From JABDMH01 sp050298535 (GTDB lineage: Bacteria; Bacteroidota; Bacteroidia; Chitinophagales; Saprospiraceae), in contig JBNKUI010000048.1 of the NCBI GenBank assembly GCA_050298535.1, forward strand, positions 1 to 64,000: a DNA stretch of 64,000 nucleotides, read 5' to 3'. Shown one piece after another: positions 61,704 to 64,000 of this stretch. The position numbers and the translations under genes were made by a program. Every line of letters starts with the position of its first letter. The stretch's first letter is position 1. The notes under the pieces are model-generated. The model worked only from the letters and a program-made list of their open reading frames with translations. It searched no databases and was not told the origin of the DNA.

Positions 61704-63851
61704 CTAATCCATTAAATACGTAATTTGCTCCATGGCCTGCATTTTTTCTTCTACAGGCAATTGACAGACTTTATTTTGACATACATAAATCATGGTTCTG
61801 TCATTCTGTAATTTGTCTTTAAGAAGCGGTAAGGTTCCTTCATCCGATCCACCCATAAATACCGTGTTGGGATGGAATTCACGCTGAAGTTCATATGATT
61901 TTTCAAGAGCTCGTTCTCCGAGTACCGCTACCTCATATGTTGGATGTAACTTCTCCAGGTAAAGAGTAGCCCAATTGGAGTAAAAACTGGTTTGCTTGGA
62001 TTGGAGGATTGGACCGATCATATTGAACAGCATCTGATCTGACTTTTTTAAATATTCTTCACTTTCGAAATAGTGGTAGAGAAAATTCAGATTTCTGGCC
62101 ATAGCACTGTTAGATCCGGGAATTACGTTGTCACCCAATTCCATTTTTTGCGCGATCAGAGGCGGGTCTAATTTTGAAGTATAGTTAAAAAAGTCACTTT
62201 CCTCGTTGAAAAAGTTTTCAAGTGTGTAGTCTGCCAGATTTCTGGCGGCTAATATCCATTGCTCATCGAAAGTAACTTCATAAAGATTTATATAAGCTTC
62301 AATCAAGAATGCATAGTCATCTAAGAATCCGTTAATCTTTGTTTTGCCATCCTTAAAATTTCGTTCCAATCTTCCGTCATCCTGGAGCATATTTTCAAGG
62401 ATAAAGCGGCCATTTTTTAGTGCTCTTTCTAAATAACTCTCTTCACCAGTTGCCCGAAAGGCATCGACCAGTCCAGTCAGCATCAAGGCATTCCATGACG
62501 TCAACACTTTGTCATCTAGACCCGGCCGCTCGCGTTTTGACCGTGCTTCAAAAAGGACCTTATTAGCCCGTTTAATAATGTCAGATAATGCCGAAGGTTC
62601 GATCTCAAATTGTTCGGCTATCTCCAAATGAGATTTCTTTTGATAAAGTATATTCTTTTCTTCCCAGTTACCATATGGAAGGATATTGTAGTAGGCCTTG
62701 TATATATCAACATGCTGTGGATCCAATAGTGTACTGATTTCCTCCTCCGACCAGACATAAAATTTACCTTCTTCGCCTTCGCTGTCGGCATCCAGTGATG
62801 AATAGAAGCCACCATCTGGGTGTGTCATTTCACGATCGAGCCAACCCACCGTTTCTTCTATTATTTCCTTGTATCGGGGATTCGTGGTGATTTGAAATGC
62901 CTCACTATAGAGGCTCATGAGTTGCCCGTTGTCATACATCATCTTTTCAAAGTGAGGGGCCAACCATTGACCATCAACAGAATAACGGGCAAATCCACCA
63001 CCTATCTGATCATAGATGCCACCTCTGGCCATCCGATCGAGAGTCACCGTGACAGCATCGAGAGCTTTCTGATCACCCGTCATTTTGTAATAGATAAGCA
63101 GGTATCGGTAGTTAGAAGGCATGGGAAATTTAGGAGCACCCTTACGACCCCCAAATTCGGTGTCGACCTGGTTGATCATATGCTCCGCCATTGCCCTGGC
63201 TTCATCAATTTTCAGTATTTGTGGTGCACCTTTAATAATTTGATCTTGCGCTTTGATACCACTGGTAAGTTGTTTTGCATAAGAATCGAGTTTTTCCTGA
63301 TCCTCCTTCCACATCGTCTGGAATTGATCGAGTACGGCAAGCCATCGCTCTTTTGGAAAGTAGGTGCCAGCCCAAACAGGTCTGCCGTCGGGCAGTGCAA
63401 ATGCATTCAAAGGCCACCCACATCCTGCGCCAGAAGCCAGTTGACAGGCTGTCATGTAGACGTCGTCAATATCAGGCCGCTCCTCGCGATCCACCTTGAT
63501 GCATACAAAATGCTCATTCATGACTGCGGCAACGGTGCTGTCCTCAAACGATTCATGCTCCATGACATGACACCAGTGACAGGCTGCGTAACCTATGCTG
63601 ATCAATAGCATTTTTTGCTCTTTTCGAGCCTTTTCCAGCGCTTCATCTCCCCAGGGATACCAATCTACTGGATTGCGCGCATGTTGTAGCAGGTAGGGAC
63701 TGTTTTCATTGGCAAGATGATTCATGTATGGTCCATTTTGTTCCTGACTCGAAATATTGCAGCTGTAAAAGATACAGGGAAATAGGAATAGCATGGCCAT
63801 CCTGAACCTATATCTAGGAAATCTTAAATACTGCATGAATCGATTCGACAT
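61704..63851 (-). CDS. DUF255 thioredoxin-domain lipoprotein (YyaL/SPATA20-like)
   Basis: A 715-residue protein with a DUF255 thioredoxin-like domain (about residues 40-200) carrying C91-x-x-C94 in AACHWCHVMEHESFED. It is followed by an alpha/alpha-barrel of the N-acylglucosamine 2-epimerase/glycosidase type (LAPHFEKMMYDNGQLMSLYSEA, PDGGFYSSLDADSEGEEGKFYVWS and others). ATG 63851 is preferred over an upstream in-frame TTG. A hydrophobic N-terminal segment ends FYSC31, suggesting a lipoprotein signal. The family's role is not established; a redox or glycan-linked function is possible. Confidence 0.9.
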   Translation of the reverse strand: MSNRFMQYLRFPRYRFRMAMLFLFPCIFYSCNISSQEQNGPYMNHLANENSPYLLQHARNPVDWYPWGDEALEKARKEQKMLLISIGYAACHWCHVMEHESFEDSTVAAVMNEHFVCIKVDREERPDIDDVYMTACQLASGAGCGWPLNAFALPDGRPVWAGTYFPKERWLAVLDQFQTMWKEDQEKLDSYAKQLTSGIKAQDQIIKGAPQILKIDEARAMAEHMINQVDTEFGGRKGAPKFPMPSNYRYLLIYYKMTGDQKALDAVTVTLDRMARGGIYDQIGGGFARYSVDGQWLAPHFEKMMYDNGQLMSLYSEAFQITTNPRYKEIIEETVGWLDREMTHPDGGFYSSLDADSEGEEGKFYVWSEEEISTLLDPQHVDIYKAYYNILPYGNWEEKNILYQKKSHLEIAEQFEIEPSALSDIIKRANKVLFEARSKRERPGLDDKVLTSWNALMLTGLVDAFRATGEESYLERALKNGRFILENMLQDDGRLERNFKDGKTKINGFLDDYAFLIEAYINLYEVTFDEQWILAARNLADYTLENFFNEESDFFNYTSKLDPPLIAQKMELGDNVIPGSNSAMARNLNFLYHYFESEEYLKKSDQMLFNMIGPILQSKQTSFYSNWATLYLEKLHPTYEVAVLGERALEKSYELQREFHPNTVFMGGSDEGTLPLLKDKLQNDRTMIYVCQNKVCQLPVEEKMQAMEQITYLMD

Positions 63852-64000
63852 TATTTTTTCTTTAATGTGCAAAGATACGAGTTAGAGATTCGAAAAGTTG
63901 ATTCACCACTCATTATAACACTAAGATTATTTGAGAATGATCTTAAACACACTCCGTTTTTGTTAATGTATTAGCCTAGATGGCATTGTAGGTGACAAAT

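Noticed and set aside
62820..63608. Plus-strand open frame of 262 codons opposite the DUF255 gene
   Set aside because: Antisense to a well-supported gene, with no recognisable domain and no start context; best explained by codon bias of the real gene.

Overview
The window looks like a chromosomal segment of a Bacteroidota member, most likely of the Saprospiria/Chitinophagia side. Evidence: two large secreted proteins end in type IX secretion (T9SS) sorting domains; there is a TonB-dependent receptor, a bacillithiol gene (bshC), DUF4199/DUF2520/DUF6503-type proteins, near absence of Shine-Dalgarno sequences, frequent TTG/GTG starts, and -7 elements of the TAnnTTTG type. No tRNA, rRNA, CRISPR array, phage or insertion sequence was seen.

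Layout. 0.1-2.5 kb: a small membrane LuxR-type regulator, a DUF4199 membrane protein, a VOC protein and a lone McrB-N-terminal-like protein. 2.7-6.4 kb: a VIT/VWA surface protein translationally coupled to an unrecognised membrane-anchored protein with a caspase-like His-Gly/Cys pattern. 6.5-13.2 kb: TonB receptor, S9 peptidase, YcaQ-like glycosylase and a two-domain VOC protein, followed by a G/T microsatellite. 13.6-16.3 kb (minus strand): an Arc-like ribbon-helix-helix protein of 56 residues next to an SPFH protein, then an aquaglyceroporin and a HAD phosphatase. 16.5-30.8 kb: a six-repeat CHRD T9SS protein, a universal stress protein, a Tat-exported PLP enzyme, a class III nucleotide cyclase, a secreted M20 peptidase and a 1650-residue T9SS protein. 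30.9-35.3 kb: minus-strand housekeeping run GNAT-panB-mltG-tilS-marC. 35.4-42.1 kb: dnaK behind a sigma-54-like promoter, then dapB, hemE, accD and bshC.

42.2-54.3 kb is largely a (deoxy)nucleoside utilisation region: DinB protein, deoC, a full aldehyde dehydrogenase plus a truncated one without the catalytic half, an esterase and a DUF1080 protein; then a tight minus-strand operon nupC - purine nucleoside phosphorylase (PNP) - degenerate PNP paralogue - LOG hydrolase - deoA, with uridine kinase divergent. Uptake, phosphorolysis of purine and pyrimidine nucleosides, deoxyribose-phosphate cleavage and acetaldehyde oxidation can thus be linked.

55-64 kb: DUF2520 protein, ccmE-ccmF cytochrome c maturation genes (C-type CcmE), ftsE, a GyrI-like protein, a BASS transporter and a DUF255 thioredoxin-domain protein.

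The most striking observation is the PNP pair. The catalytically complete PNP has lost the conserved NPLxGPN...RFPDM loop, which in trimeric PNPs reaches into the neighbouring subunit's active site. The adjacent pseudo-PNP has lost the catalytic motifs but keeps exactly this loop. That suggests an obligate heteromeric enzyme.
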